Part shown: positions 36,706 to 46,121 of the stretch, piece after piece | How the letters are laid out: the number at the start of each line of letters is the position of its first letter | How positions within the stretch are numbered: the stretch's first letter is position 1 | Origin: Nyssa sinensis | Taxonomy: Eukaryota > Streptophyta > Magnoliopsida > Cornales > Nyssaceae | Assembly: GCA_008638375.1 (NCBI GenBank) | Contig: CM018031.1 | Location: 58,640,688 to 58,704,687, forward strand | Direction of reading: 5' to 3' | Length of the DNA stretch: 64,000 nt | Notes under the pieces: generated by a model | Told to the model about the DNA's origin: nothing | Seen by the model: the letters and a program-made list of their open reading frames with translations, nothing else | Database searches by the model: none | Made by a program: the position numbers and the translations under genes

Positions 36706-36757
36706 AAATGTTTTGAGGATGAATTGCATTTTATTTGCTGAAAAATCAAGCTTAGTT
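36259..36757. other. Spacer after the C-unit array
   Basis: Shared with 56459-56966 and, up to the LTR insertion, with 62840-62985. It starts at TGATGTGGTTTAAGTT and includes two copies of ATCAAAAAAA-ATATTGACTGCCA. The segment near 36536-36655 (GTTGGGTTTTTTGG... to GCCTGCTGTAAAATTAGG) could be an old exon, but I recognise no protein. Confidence 0.55.
36665..36705. repeat. (CT)n(CA)n compound microsatellite
   Basis: About 13 CT units followed by about 8 CA units. A diverged version is at 56880-56914, so the microsatellite predates the duplication of the spacer. Confidence 0.95.
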
Positions 36758-36916
36758 ACCACCAAGTGTTAGCTCAGGTGGCATCTCCTTCACCCCCACC
36801 TCCCAAACAAGAGGTTGAGGGTTCAAGTCCCAATTGGGACAAATGGATGTGCGTGTGTGTCTTACCTATCCGAAAAATGGATGTGTGTATGTGTGTCTTA
36901 CCTATCCAAAAAAAAT
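36758..36916 (+). mobile_element. tRNA-derived SINE, copy 1
   Basis: It has a Pol III A box, TAGCTCAGGTGG (36770-36781), and a B box, GGTTCAAGTCC (36820-36830), at tRNA-like spacing. A TG-rich tail (GTGTGTGTCTTACCTATCC, present twice) and a short A-run at 36908-36915 follow. This is the classic plant SINE layout. It is shared at the same position in the other spacer copy (56967), so it inserted before that duplication. Confidence 0.8.
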
Positions 36917-36962
36917 CTTTGTTTATTGTAAGATAACTTTTTATTTTGGCGCGTTTTATACC

Positions 36963-37015
36963 TTTGGCTTTGGCTTTGGATTTTGCTTTTGCTTTTGCTT
37001 TTGCCTTCTCTTTTG
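36963..37015 (+). repeat. TTTGGC/TTTTGC minisatellite
   Basis: Seven to eight 6-bp units, first CTTTGG then TTTTGC. The paralogous place at about 57120-57140 has only one or two units, so the run expanded here after duplication. Confidence 0.8.
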
Positions 37016-37016
37016 C

Positions 37017-37491
37017 ACCTTTATTTGTTTGATTTTGCTCATTTTATTGCTTTGCCAGCAACTTTAGCAACTTCAAAACAAGCTAAGTTTAGTTTACCTG
37101 TTTTACTTTTTGATGATGCAAATACCTAGTTGCATGTTTGCTCCTGAAGAAGCCCTAATTCTTATTCTTTCCTTTTTCTCTATACATGTCGGCCCTTGAA
37201 CCCCTTGATCTATGCTTTGGCAACGCAAGTCCAACGCCAACCTTGAACAAGAATGGTCAGTACCCTAGCGTTATCATGTATGGTGGTTGAGAGCACTCTT
37301 GAGTAGTTAGATATGGTAATCATGTGTTTTTGTAAGTGGGTGTACCAGGTGTAGGTATGCATGTCTTTGAGATACATTGGATTTGTTTTTGCTTGTTTGT
37401 GTGTCCCTTATCGTGAATTTAAATGAAGGTGATTGATTTTGCAATTTCCTGTCCATGGGTCATGTTAGTTGCTTTTTGGAGGTATGCGATT
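37017..37491. other. Spacer between SINE and copia LTR
   Basis: Matches 57140-57612, and its last part matches 20640-20872. No gene seen. Confidence 0.6.
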
Positions 37492-37496
37492 CGTCC

Positions 37497-37659
37497 TGTT
37501 AGCATGTTAGTGTTGTGTGTCCTAGCATATCATTAATTCTATATTTGTTTATTTAATCCCTACTATTAAGGGCTCTTTTCTTTTACTATGTAATGCAAGA
37601 TTACAAACTCGATAGTTCCTTGTATAAGATATTCAATTATTTTATCTTCAAAGTTATCA
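37497..37659 (+). repeat. 5' LTR of the copia element
   Basis: 163 bp, TG...CA, starting TGTTAGCATG. It differs from the 3' LTR (176 bp) by substitutions and a missing stretch (GGGGTAGTATAGTC region), which indicates an old insertion. Confidence 0.9.
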
Positions 37660-37673
37660 TGGTATCAGAGTGG
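37660..37673 (+). promoter_or_regulatory. Primer-binding site (initiator Met-tRNA type)
   Basis: TGGTATCAGAGTGG directly follows the LTR. It matches the plant copia primer site complementary to the 3' end of initiator methionine tRNA, apart from the last bases. Confidence 0.85.
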
Positions 37674-38288
37674 ACTTAAGATCCAAATTTGAGTAAGAAC
37701 ATCGTATAAGTCGTGGCAGACGTAATTCAAGACTGTGATGATGCTGACTGTCAACATCTGTACGGCTAACGTTAGCATGACGTTATTAGATCGGGATGAA
37801 ATTTACATGATTCTGATTAGAATTGCATGAGTCTTCTGGTATTTTTTCATAATTTTTTGAGATTTTTTGCGAAGGTTTTGAATTTTCAAATATTTTCTAG
37901 AAAAATGGAGGCCGAAATTTGTGATATGTACTTTTTTTAGCCATTTTGTTGGTTTGATGCTTTGGTTTTCTTCTGAGTGGTGCGTATCGGGCTATTTTGG
38001 GTTCGATTGAGTACCTTAACATTGTTTAGTTTGATTTTGGATGATGTGGGATTGAGGTGGTCAACTGTGCTACTGTTGCTACAAATAGTGTGTTTGGGGT
38101 TTTGATCACTTGAGTTTTTGTTGTTTTTGGCTTTTGGTTGGTTTGTAGATGCATTAGGTGTTATTTGTTTCATTTTTGTGGTCTATTTAGTGCATTGGGT
38201 TTGTGTGATACAATGATTTGTGGTTATGGCAAGCGAAAATTCAAATTCTCTTCAAGCTATGGGGGATAATTATGCCTATGGGCATTTG

Positions 38289-38461
38289 TGTAAATTTAAT
38301 CATATATTTGTGAAGGAGGAGGAGGAAAGGAGAGAGCACACATTGTTTATTATAGCTATCAACATACTAACAAAGGATACAAAAGACACATAAATAGCAT
38401 AAACCCTTATCAAGAGAAAAAGACTAAATCCCTATTACTAATGATACTAATTATTCTAACA
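38289..38461. mobile_element. 173-bp TG...CA insertion within gag
   Basis: It begins TGTAAATTTAATC and ends ATTCTAACA. It is absent from the paralogous gag copy at about 50310, where GCATTTG joins TTATGAG directly. The ends suggest a small solo LTR. No clear target duplication. Confidence 0.55.
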
Positions 38462-38706
38462 GTTATGAGAAATATTGAGCATGTGATGAGATTTTTTTGT
38501 TGGAAAAGAGTATGTGGGGTTACATTATTGGAGTTGTGAAAGCTCCAACCGATCCTAAGGTAGAGAATTACGCTAAGTTGTTGAACTAGTCGGATTTTAA
38601 TAATGAAAAATCATTACCTTGGATTAATAACTATGTTGATCAAGCTATTGGTGTACATTTGGCTAAGTTTAATACAGTCAAAGTGATTTGGGAATATTTG
38701 TTCAGT

Positions 38707-41426
38707 GTAATTGTAATAACCCGTATTTATACTAAGGCTTAACACTTTATGTATTCGAATGAAATTAGTTTTATGAACTTATTGAAAATTAAATTGAATA
38801 TTGATTAGTGGTACGATTTATATAAAAATATAAATGAGGCTATATAATTGAATTAAATAATTCAGGTTGGAACTAAGTTAAAATATAAATAAATATGTGG
38901 CACTAATATAATAATGAAAAGTTTAATTCATAATAAATACATGACCATAACAAACCTTGGCCTCTATTTTACGTGTCTCAAATTCTAGACAAAGAGAGAG
39001 AAATACTATACTATGGAAGATTAAAGGAATTTAATTTTGGAAGAGGGCATTAATGGAGGTAAGTTTATGATTTTATCAAATTAGTATGACTATTTTATTG
39101 TTGTGATTTAGTAAGAAAATTTATGAATTAATTATTAATTTTTGAAATTATAATTTCTCATAATAAAAGGGACCATAGAACAATCAAGTTAGGTTTTGAT
39201 TTTGAGTATAGATTTGACTGGTCTTTGAATAAATTAGAAACGTAGTTTTATTACCCATGAAATAAGGTTTAATTCGATATATAATATGCATAATATGGGG
39301 ATGCATTTAAAGAGATATAAAGGATCAAAGTTTTGGAAGAAAACATTGTAACCCCAAGCTTAGGGTTGAGTTTTCTTTTAAATTTAAAAGATTTAATCTA
39401 ATTAAACTATATGGTTGGATAGATCTCGGAAAAATGAATCAAAATCTATATATAACTTGCATTATTTGAATAAGAATTGAGGGAGAAATTTTAGGTCGAA
39501 ATTTGAAAGAAAAATAAAAATGGTGGATTGCTTTAATTGCAGAATTTGGGTGCTAAAGTTGAGAAAAATGACCACTTTTTGCACAAGCCCACTCTCGGGG
39601 CAAAGTGAGTAGGAAAAGTGTGGTTCACCCCTAGTCTAAATTGGATGAAACAACTAGTCTAAATTATAATACTTGACGACCTCAACCAAGTAGTCCAGGT
39701 CCCGAACTCAACAAATTAATTGTATAAATTATTATTAATTTTTAATTGATAAAATATTACTAATTTATGGAAAAATAGTAAACGAATTTCGAAAATTATA
39801 GAGCTTGGTAAGAAAATCGTATTTGATATTTTGAAGCTATTGGTAGAGGAGGTGAGGCTCAAAGTAATACGAATAATTGAGATTTCACTAAAGTTCACCT
39901 TATTGTATTGGTTTTCTAATTATTTAAATGTGTAATTAGGTGACTTAAATTATGGTTGTTATTTATAAGTAAATTTGAGTTATTAGAAATGTTCTCAGAT
40001 TAAAGATAAGACCTTTGAATGATCGAAGAATCATGTTAGTTACATAGTTTGACCGTATGTTGTGAATTAAGCTTAATTGGTTTGATGGAATTTGATAAAA
40101 ATAGAAAATAATTTTTTAAAAATTACATAAAAATTGTGGAATGCTATAAGATCATCATGTAGATATTTTAAAGATACTTAGGCTTGATAAGTATATGTGA
40201 CACTATATTAATTAGGGCATGTATAGTTAAGTCAAGTTTGGTAAATCGAACTAATTGATTAAATATGTTATTGTGAACTATTTTAGGATTGGAATGAATT
40301 TGCAAAGGTCACTTTGGAAGTGCATTATGTGTTTTGAGGACTTTGCTTCGAGGTAAGGGAACATATATGATATATCCAATTTTTTAATAAAAGCCAAACA
40401 AATGTTTGTTTTGCTTCTATTCTTATGAAAATTGTTTATGCAAGTAAATGATTTCAAGTTGTTTTTAGTTCAAAAATATGTTTTACAATATTCTGATTGC
40501 TTTATTATCGTTACTCGGGTTAAGCAAAATTAATTGTTTGTGATATGTGTTCTTTGCTCATTAATAAATCCGTTCATGAAAAGTATTCCGTTTATTGAAA
40601 TAAATTATTTTATTGATACGATCATTATCAGATATTTGAATTGTTTTAGTGTGGGTGTGAGCTCTGGTTGGAGTTTGTTTTGTGTTAATAGTGGTTTACT
40701 ACTATTGGCAGTTTGTTTGTGCTGGTAGGATACTGTCGGAGTTTGGCCCATGTTAACAGGGGTATAAATATTGTTGACTTCCAGTACTGGCGACGTCTAC
40801 AAGTCCCACTATGATTGGGCACCATATGTGATTGTTGTGCCAACCACGGGTAAATGCTTATGCATTTGTTACCACACTATTTGTTAATGATTTCTAAATT
40901 GAAAAATGATATCAAGTTTTCGTATTGTGAATATTGAAATGCTTTCGAGCTGATATGAAACTTTGTGAAATGCTTCGTTATCACCAACTATTTTCTAAAT
41001 TAATCGTGTCATTCCCTTGACCTATTTCGATGTATATTATGCTATGCTACCTTACTGGGCTCTTTGAGCTTATCCCATAGATGGATAGAGATCAGCTGTG
41101 ATATCTTTTAGTACAAGGTGCGGTGCAACGGATAACAATTGGAGATCAATATAGTTTCATCTATTTGTGGTTAGAACTTATTTTAGTTAGATAGCTTCGA
41201 AACATGTAGTAATTTTATTTTATGCATTTTTTTTCATCATTTGGGCTTTTGGAGACAGATTATTTATTGCTTGTTTATGGATAGTGAATAGTTAGTTGAT
41301 ATTTCTTTAAAGTTTTAGAAGTAATATGATTTACTTATTAGTATGCAAAAGAATTGGAGATAATTTTTATTACTGGTTTATTGATTTGAATGGTTTAGCT
41401 TTCGGTTTTAGGGGCGTGACGCTAAT
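38707..41426. mobile_element. Nested 2,710-bp solo LTR (Gypsy-like)
   Basis: The insertion 38712-41421 begins TGTAATAACCCG and ends GGGGCGTGACG, the usual Gypsy-type LTR end with CA changed to CG. Flanks GTAAT (38707-38711) and CTAAT (41422-41426) form a near-perfect 5-bp target duplication. The uninterrupted gag copy at 50550 has a single CTAAT. No primer site or pol sequence occurs within, so it is a solo LTR. The several short frames across it are chance. Confidence 0.88.
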
Positions 41427-42094
41427 TGTGCTAAGAGATTTCAACTAGAGCATGAAATTCGAGCTGCTCGCTAAGGTGATAGGAGTATTCAAGAGTTCTA
41501 CATAACTGGGTTTTGGGATTAGTTGGCTCTCATTGAGCCTGCAGGGCTAAGCACTTTTGAGTTGTATCGTACATATAGAGATGAGTAGAGGTTGGTTTAG
41601 TTTTTGATAGCTCTTAGGGATGATTTTGAGCGTCTTCATGGTTCCATTTTTTATTGCAGCCCACTTCCCTCTGTTAACTCTAGTGGCTAATGAGTTTTTA
41701 GTTGAAGAAGTTTGACTCAAAGACTTTTCTGAAGAAGGGTCTTCTTCCTTTACCTACACAGACATTACTGGATGTTCCACCCAGATCACATACGAGCTCA
41801 CTGGATAGGCAGCGAGTTAGAGTTGGTCTTGATGAGTGTAGTTTTTGTTCGCAAAAAGGTTTACTCGAAGGCATGATGTCCTAAGTTAGTGAATAAGGCA
41901 GTTAGTGGATCACAATAACAGTTTTATAGAGGTAAGGATTGTCACACTGCAACAATTGTACTACCGATGAATGAGTCCTCTACACCATCAACTCCCACAT
42001 TGTGCTCGATAGTTGAGCAATTGCAGAAGCTTCTCTCCACTCATTAGCCTAATGCTTTTTCGGTTTCTCCATCTGCAGGTTCCTTTTTTTCGAC

Positions 42095-42360
42095 CTTCAA
42101 GTGGTACTTGGGTTTGACTCAAGTGCTTCACGTTATTCTTCTTTGTTCACTTTTATCTTTTCTCCTCCTATCTCTGTTCTTGCCGCCAATTGCACTCTTA
42201 TGACTTTGGTTGGCATTGGTTCTATTGTTTCTTCGCCCTTGACCCTTCTTGATTTCTATTATATTCCTCAATTCATTTTGAATTTAATTTCTGGTAGTCA
42301 ACTATTTGATTCTAAATATATGGTTCATTTCTCATCTTCTGGTTGTATTGTGTAGGATGT
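42095..42360 (+). pseudogene. copia protease region remnant
   Basis: Open stretch with a degraded active site (FDSSASR, where DSGAS is expected), then FSPPISVLAAN, GIGSIVSSPLTL, YYIPQFILNLIS and SQLFDSKYMVHFSSSGC, the usual aspartic-protease neighbourhood of copia polyproteins. A stop follows at 42353. Confidence 0.85.
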
Positions 42361-43200
42361 TCGTTCTAAGAGTTGATTGAGAAAAGTCATAAAAAGGGAG
42401 GACTACAGGTGTTAGAAGAGTTGCATGTTTCAAATATTGTTGCCTGCTCGATTGATTTGTCTTTCTTTCGTTCGAGTTCTAAGTCATCTAGCTTTTATTT
42501 GTGGCATTCTTGTTTTGGCCACATTTCTAGTTTCTGGTTTTAGTTTCTACTCTTAGATTAGAAAATTTGCATTGTCATGATATTTATGATTGTAGTGGAT
42601 TCAAACTGGCTAAGTTACCTTGCCTTTTAATAAAAGTTTTATTGTTTTTTTGTTCCTTTCGATTTTATTCATTCTTACATTTGGGGTCCTGCTCCTATCC
42701 ATACCAAAGGGGGATCCCGATATATTTTTTGTTATTGATGGCTATACTCGATATTATTGGGTTTATCTTATAAAACTATCAATTTCAGTTCCTTTTTATT
42801 TTTACCGCTTTTCGTGCAATGTTACATACTTAGTATTTTTGCTCTTATTAAATGCTTTAGGTGTGATTTGGGAGGGAAATATTCTTTTAATGCTTTTTTA
42901 GATTTTGTCGGAATATGATGCGACTGTTCAATAGTCCCCTTGTGCATAAACTTTTGTGCAAAATAGCCTGGTCGAATGCAAGCATTGCCACATCATACAA
43001 ATTGCATAATATCTTTTGTTGTCTACTATATTTCCACTACCTTTTGAGGAGAGGTTCTTGCTGCTGCTTATTTAATAAATCTTATTCCTTCTATTGTTAC
43101 ATCTCGTGTTTTTCCTTTTGAATGTTTATGTGGCAAGTCCCCTAACTATTTCTCTTTGCATGTGTTTGGTAGTACCTGTTTTGTTATTCTTTCTTAAAAT
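42361..43200 (+). pseudogene. copia GAG-pre-integrase and integrase remnant
   Basis: The His/Cys zinc-binding part appears as LWHSCFGHISS (about 42500) and CHDIYDCSGFKLAK (about 42571). The catalytic core follows in another frame: SDIWGPAP-like wording, PKGDPDIFFVIDGYTRYYWVYLI. Frameshifts separate the pieces and the central acidic residues cannot all be placed. Inactive. Confidence 0.82.
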
Positions 43201-43499
43201 GTTTATATTGGAACTTTCTTCTCATTTAGCAATATGTGTTTTTCTTGGTTATGGTGAGGGATAGAAAGGAGTATCGTTGCTATGATCTTATTGCTAACAA
43301 ACTCCGTCTCTTGTCATGTGATTTTTATGGAGCATATTCGTTTTTTCTCTATTCCCTCTAGTCCCCACAATTTGTACAAGTCTGATCTCATTTATTTGGA
43401 TCCCTTTTTTGATGATAGTTTACTTGAATCCTATATTAGAGATGTGATTGTGTCTAATGTCCCTATTTCTTCTGATTCTTTGGTTGTTCGTCCTCCTAA

Positions 43500-43680
43500 T
43501 CTTCATACTTACGCTTGCAGGAACACTACTACCCTCTCATATTTCTCAATCAAGTTTTGACAACGTGGATCCCGCTTCTTCTCGTTATCCTAAACGTATT
43601 CCTAAGTGTCCTAATCAGTTTGGTTTCTCTAACTCTCGTTATTCTGCTAATTTTTGTTTTTTTTTTTCTTACTTCTATTT
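43500..43680 (+). pseudogene. copia integrase-to-RT linker remnant
   Basis: SRYPKRIPKCPNQFGFSNSRY (about 43573-43650) resembles the low-complexity linker seen before copia reverse transcriptase (YPKR..P). Confidence 0.6.
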
Positions 43681-43779
43681 ATAGAGGTTGTTCTTGATTC
43701 TTTTTGGCAACATGCTATGGATAGAGAGTTTTTTTACTTTGCATAAGACATGCATTTGAGAGGTGGTATCCTTACCTTC

Positions 43780-44475
43780 TTGTAAATTTGCAGTTGGCTG
43801 TAAGTGGATATACAAGATCAAAATCCGGCCGGATGGTTTAATTGAGCGGTACAGGCTCGATTGGTGGTAAAGGGGTATGCACACGAGTATGGCATTGAGT
43901 ACGAGGAGACTTTTGCTCTTATTGACAAGATGACCATAATTCATTTAGTTATAGTATGGTAATGACAGTAGTTCACCAATGGAGTCTTTCCCAAATGAAT
44001 GTCAATGTTTTTCTAAATGGGGACTTGGCTGAAGAAGTCTTCATGGTTCTTCCTCACACTTTGGGAGAGACATGCAAACTCATAAAGGCATTATATAGGT
44101 CTTAAACAAGCTCCTTGGTCTTGGTTTGAAAAGTTCTCTATGGTCATTAGTGATCTCGAATTTCGTGCAAGTAATCATGACTATGCTCTTCTGCGTCGGT
44201 CTACTTCTGCAGGTCATATTATTCTTTTGCTATATGTTGATAATATGATCATTATTGGTGATGATTCTGCTTGGATTTCATTATTAAAATCTCAATTGTA
44301 ACATCATTTTGAAATGCAGGATCTAGGTCCTCTTTGGTATTTCTTGGGCATTAATGTAGCTTTTTCTTCTAAAGGTTGTTTTATCTGTCAGTCCAAATAT
44401 GCATCTAATATTATTCAAAAAGCCCGTCTATCAGATACTCGAATAGTTAAGATACCTTTGGAACTCAATGTTTCG
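43780..44475 (+). pseudogene. copia reverse transcriptase remnant
   Basis: Several frames together give the RT landmarks: SLSQMNVNVFLNGDL (normally Q.DV.NAFL.G.L), LLYVDNMIIIGDD at about 44230 (normally YVDDM), and LGPLWYFLGINVAFSSKGCFICQSKYA. Stops and frameshifts occur throughout, and the second catalytic Asp of the YVDD box has changed to Asn. Confidence 0.9.
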
Positions 44476-44754
44476 TTATTCTTCCTCTGATGGAGTTCCA
44501 TTGTCTGATCCCACTTTATATCTCATTGTTACAGCATCCTGATATCACTTATGCAGTAGTTTGTGTTCAATCGGCTGTTGTTCTTCACATATTATGCTAT
44601 ATTGGTAGCACCTTGCAGCTAGAGTTTGTTCATATCTTCGTCTTCTTCCTTAGAGCTTTGTGTTTATTGTGAAGTTGATTGGGTAGTGCTTCTATAGTCA
44701 TAAGTATGTATTTTTTGGTTAACTCTCTTATTTCTTAGAAAAGAAAAAAGTAAA

Positions 44755-45000
44755 CCGCTATTGCTTGTTCTTCTATCGAGGCTGAATATCATGCCATCGC
44801 TACCACTACAGTTGAAGTTGTTTGGCTCTGTTGGTTGGTTGCTGATCTAGGCATCTCTCTATCTACTTCTACTCCTATACATTGTGACAATAAGAGTGCT
44901 ATTTAGATAGCCCATAACACTGTCTTCCACGAGCGTACCAAACACATTGAGATTGATTGTCATTTTGTGCAACATAATATTTAGCTTGACACTGTTTCTC
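44755..45000 (+). pseudogene. copia RNase H remnant
   Basis: CSSIEAEYHAIATTTVEVVW, then HCDNKSAI, then HERTKHIEIDCHFV are the standard RNase H landmarks of copia elements. One stop lies after KSAI. Confidence 0.9.
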
Positions 45001-45109
45001 TTCCTTTCTTCCTTTGTTGACTTTTTTACGAAGTTCCACATAATTCTGCGCTTCTGCTTCATTTGACAAACTCTCGATGCTTTCTGTTGCCGCATCATGA
45101 GTTTTTTTT

Positions 45110-45122
45110 GGAGGGGTGGGGG
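45110..45122 (+). promoter_or_regulatory. Polypurine tract of the copia element
   Basis: GGAGGGGTGGGGG immediately precedes the 3' LTR, as needed for plus-strand priming. Confidence 0.85.
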
Positions 45123-45298
45123 TGTTAGCATATTAGTGTTATGTGTGTTTGCATATCATTAAGGGGTAGTATAGTCTTTTCTTTGTTTGTTTATTAGCCT
45201 TCTATAAAGGGCTCTTTTCTTTTACTGTGCAATGTAAGATTACAGACTTGATAGTTCCTTGAATAAGATATTCTCTTCTTTTCTCTTCAACGTTGTCA
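45123..45298 (+). repeat. 3' LTR of the copia element
   Basis: 176 bp, TG...CA, aligning with 37497-37659 along its whole length. Confidence 0.9.
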
Positions 45299-45303
45299 CT
45301 TCC

Positions 45304-46121
45304 AACTGGTATAAAGTTAACTAAGAACAGTCTTCCTAGTGATCTATATATGCCTTTTATGTGTCTATACTTCTTTCAGGTTTGGCAGTGGTTGTAATGT
45401 TGACCAACCAGTTTAAAAAGTAATCTGGAGCAGTTTAGAATGCGAATCACATTTCTTGTGCTTTTCCTCTGGAATTCTCATATTCTCTTGCTGCCTTGAA
45501 GTACCATCTTTCCTTGATTTATAAGTTGGTTATGGCCATAACCATGATATTAGCTCCATAGATGGTTTACTTGGTAGCCGAACTACTTCCTATGTCCCGC
45601 GACTTATACAAATTTTGTAGAACAACTATCACTTTTAATCAACATCTTATGACTTCAACTAAAAGTGGTTGTTTCCCATATATGATGTGATAGGATCAAA
45701 TTTTCATGTTAAGATGGGATTGTGTTTGTGCATAGGTAAGGATCGTAGATTGCCGCATTACCATAGTTGCTACGTTCAGTTGGACCTTACACTAGCTTCT
45801 TGTTGCTCAATTGTTTGCTGGGATATATGGTTTAGTAGCACTTTAAGCTACCCTGTTGCCTTATTATGTACATTAATTTGACTGTCATGATAGGAAATTT
45901 GCTTCATATGTTCTCCATTTTTTTGTCTTAACCTACAGTTTCCTCAAAGGTAAATCTTTGCAGAATTTACATCTGTACACCGCACAGAAACCAATTATCT
46001 GTCTCTTGATCTCTGAGAATTTTCCCAGTGTGAATTCCTATATAATTAATATTCCTTGATTCATACATTTGTGTAACTAGGTATTGGCAATTATTCCTTT
46101 CAAGTCATTACCTAGTGTTGG
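45304..46121 (+). other. Unique flank right of the copia element, possible old exons
   Basis: This stretch exists once in the window and joins A-block 3 on its right. Two plus-strand pieces look exon-like: about 45737-45790, after a TGCATAG acceptor, and 46080-46275, after AACTAG, reading LAIIPFKSLPSVGPSKEG then AASIYRLILNPAAF. I cannot assign either to a family. It shows what the pre-insertion locus looked like beyond the CTTCC target site. Confidence 0.4.

Larger units (their letters stand above)
38226..41690 (+). pseudogene. copia gag remnant, interrupted twice
   Basis: It starts MASENSNSLQAMGDNYAYG at 38226. After the 173-bp insertion (38289-38461) it continues with LEKSMWGYIIGVVKAPTDPK, VDQAIGVHLAKFNTVK and, beyond the nested 2.7-kb LTR, with FQLEHEIRAA, IQEFYITGFW and LSTFELYRTYRDE, a UBN2-type retrotransposon gag pattern. 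In-frame stops are present throughout. A nucleocapsid zinc-knuckle trace (ECSFCSQKG) lies at about 41838, with its later His and Cys lost. A second copy of this region without the insertions is at 49926-50740. Confidence 0.85.
37492..45303 (+). mobile_element. Decayed Ty1-copia retrotransposon with both LTRs, target duplication and nested insertions
   Basis: The element spans 37497-45298. Flanks CGTCC (37492-37496) and CTTCC (45299-45303) are a 5-bp target duplication; the paralogous sites at 20868 and 57608 read CTTCC. Order is LTR, primer-binding site, gag, protease, integrase, reverse transcriptase, RNase H, polypurine tract, LTR, and protease-integrase-RT is the copia order. About 4.9 kb remain after subtracting a nested 2.71-kb solo LTR and a 173-bp insertion. 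All protein regions carry many stops and frameshifts, so it is inactive. Confidence 0.92.
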
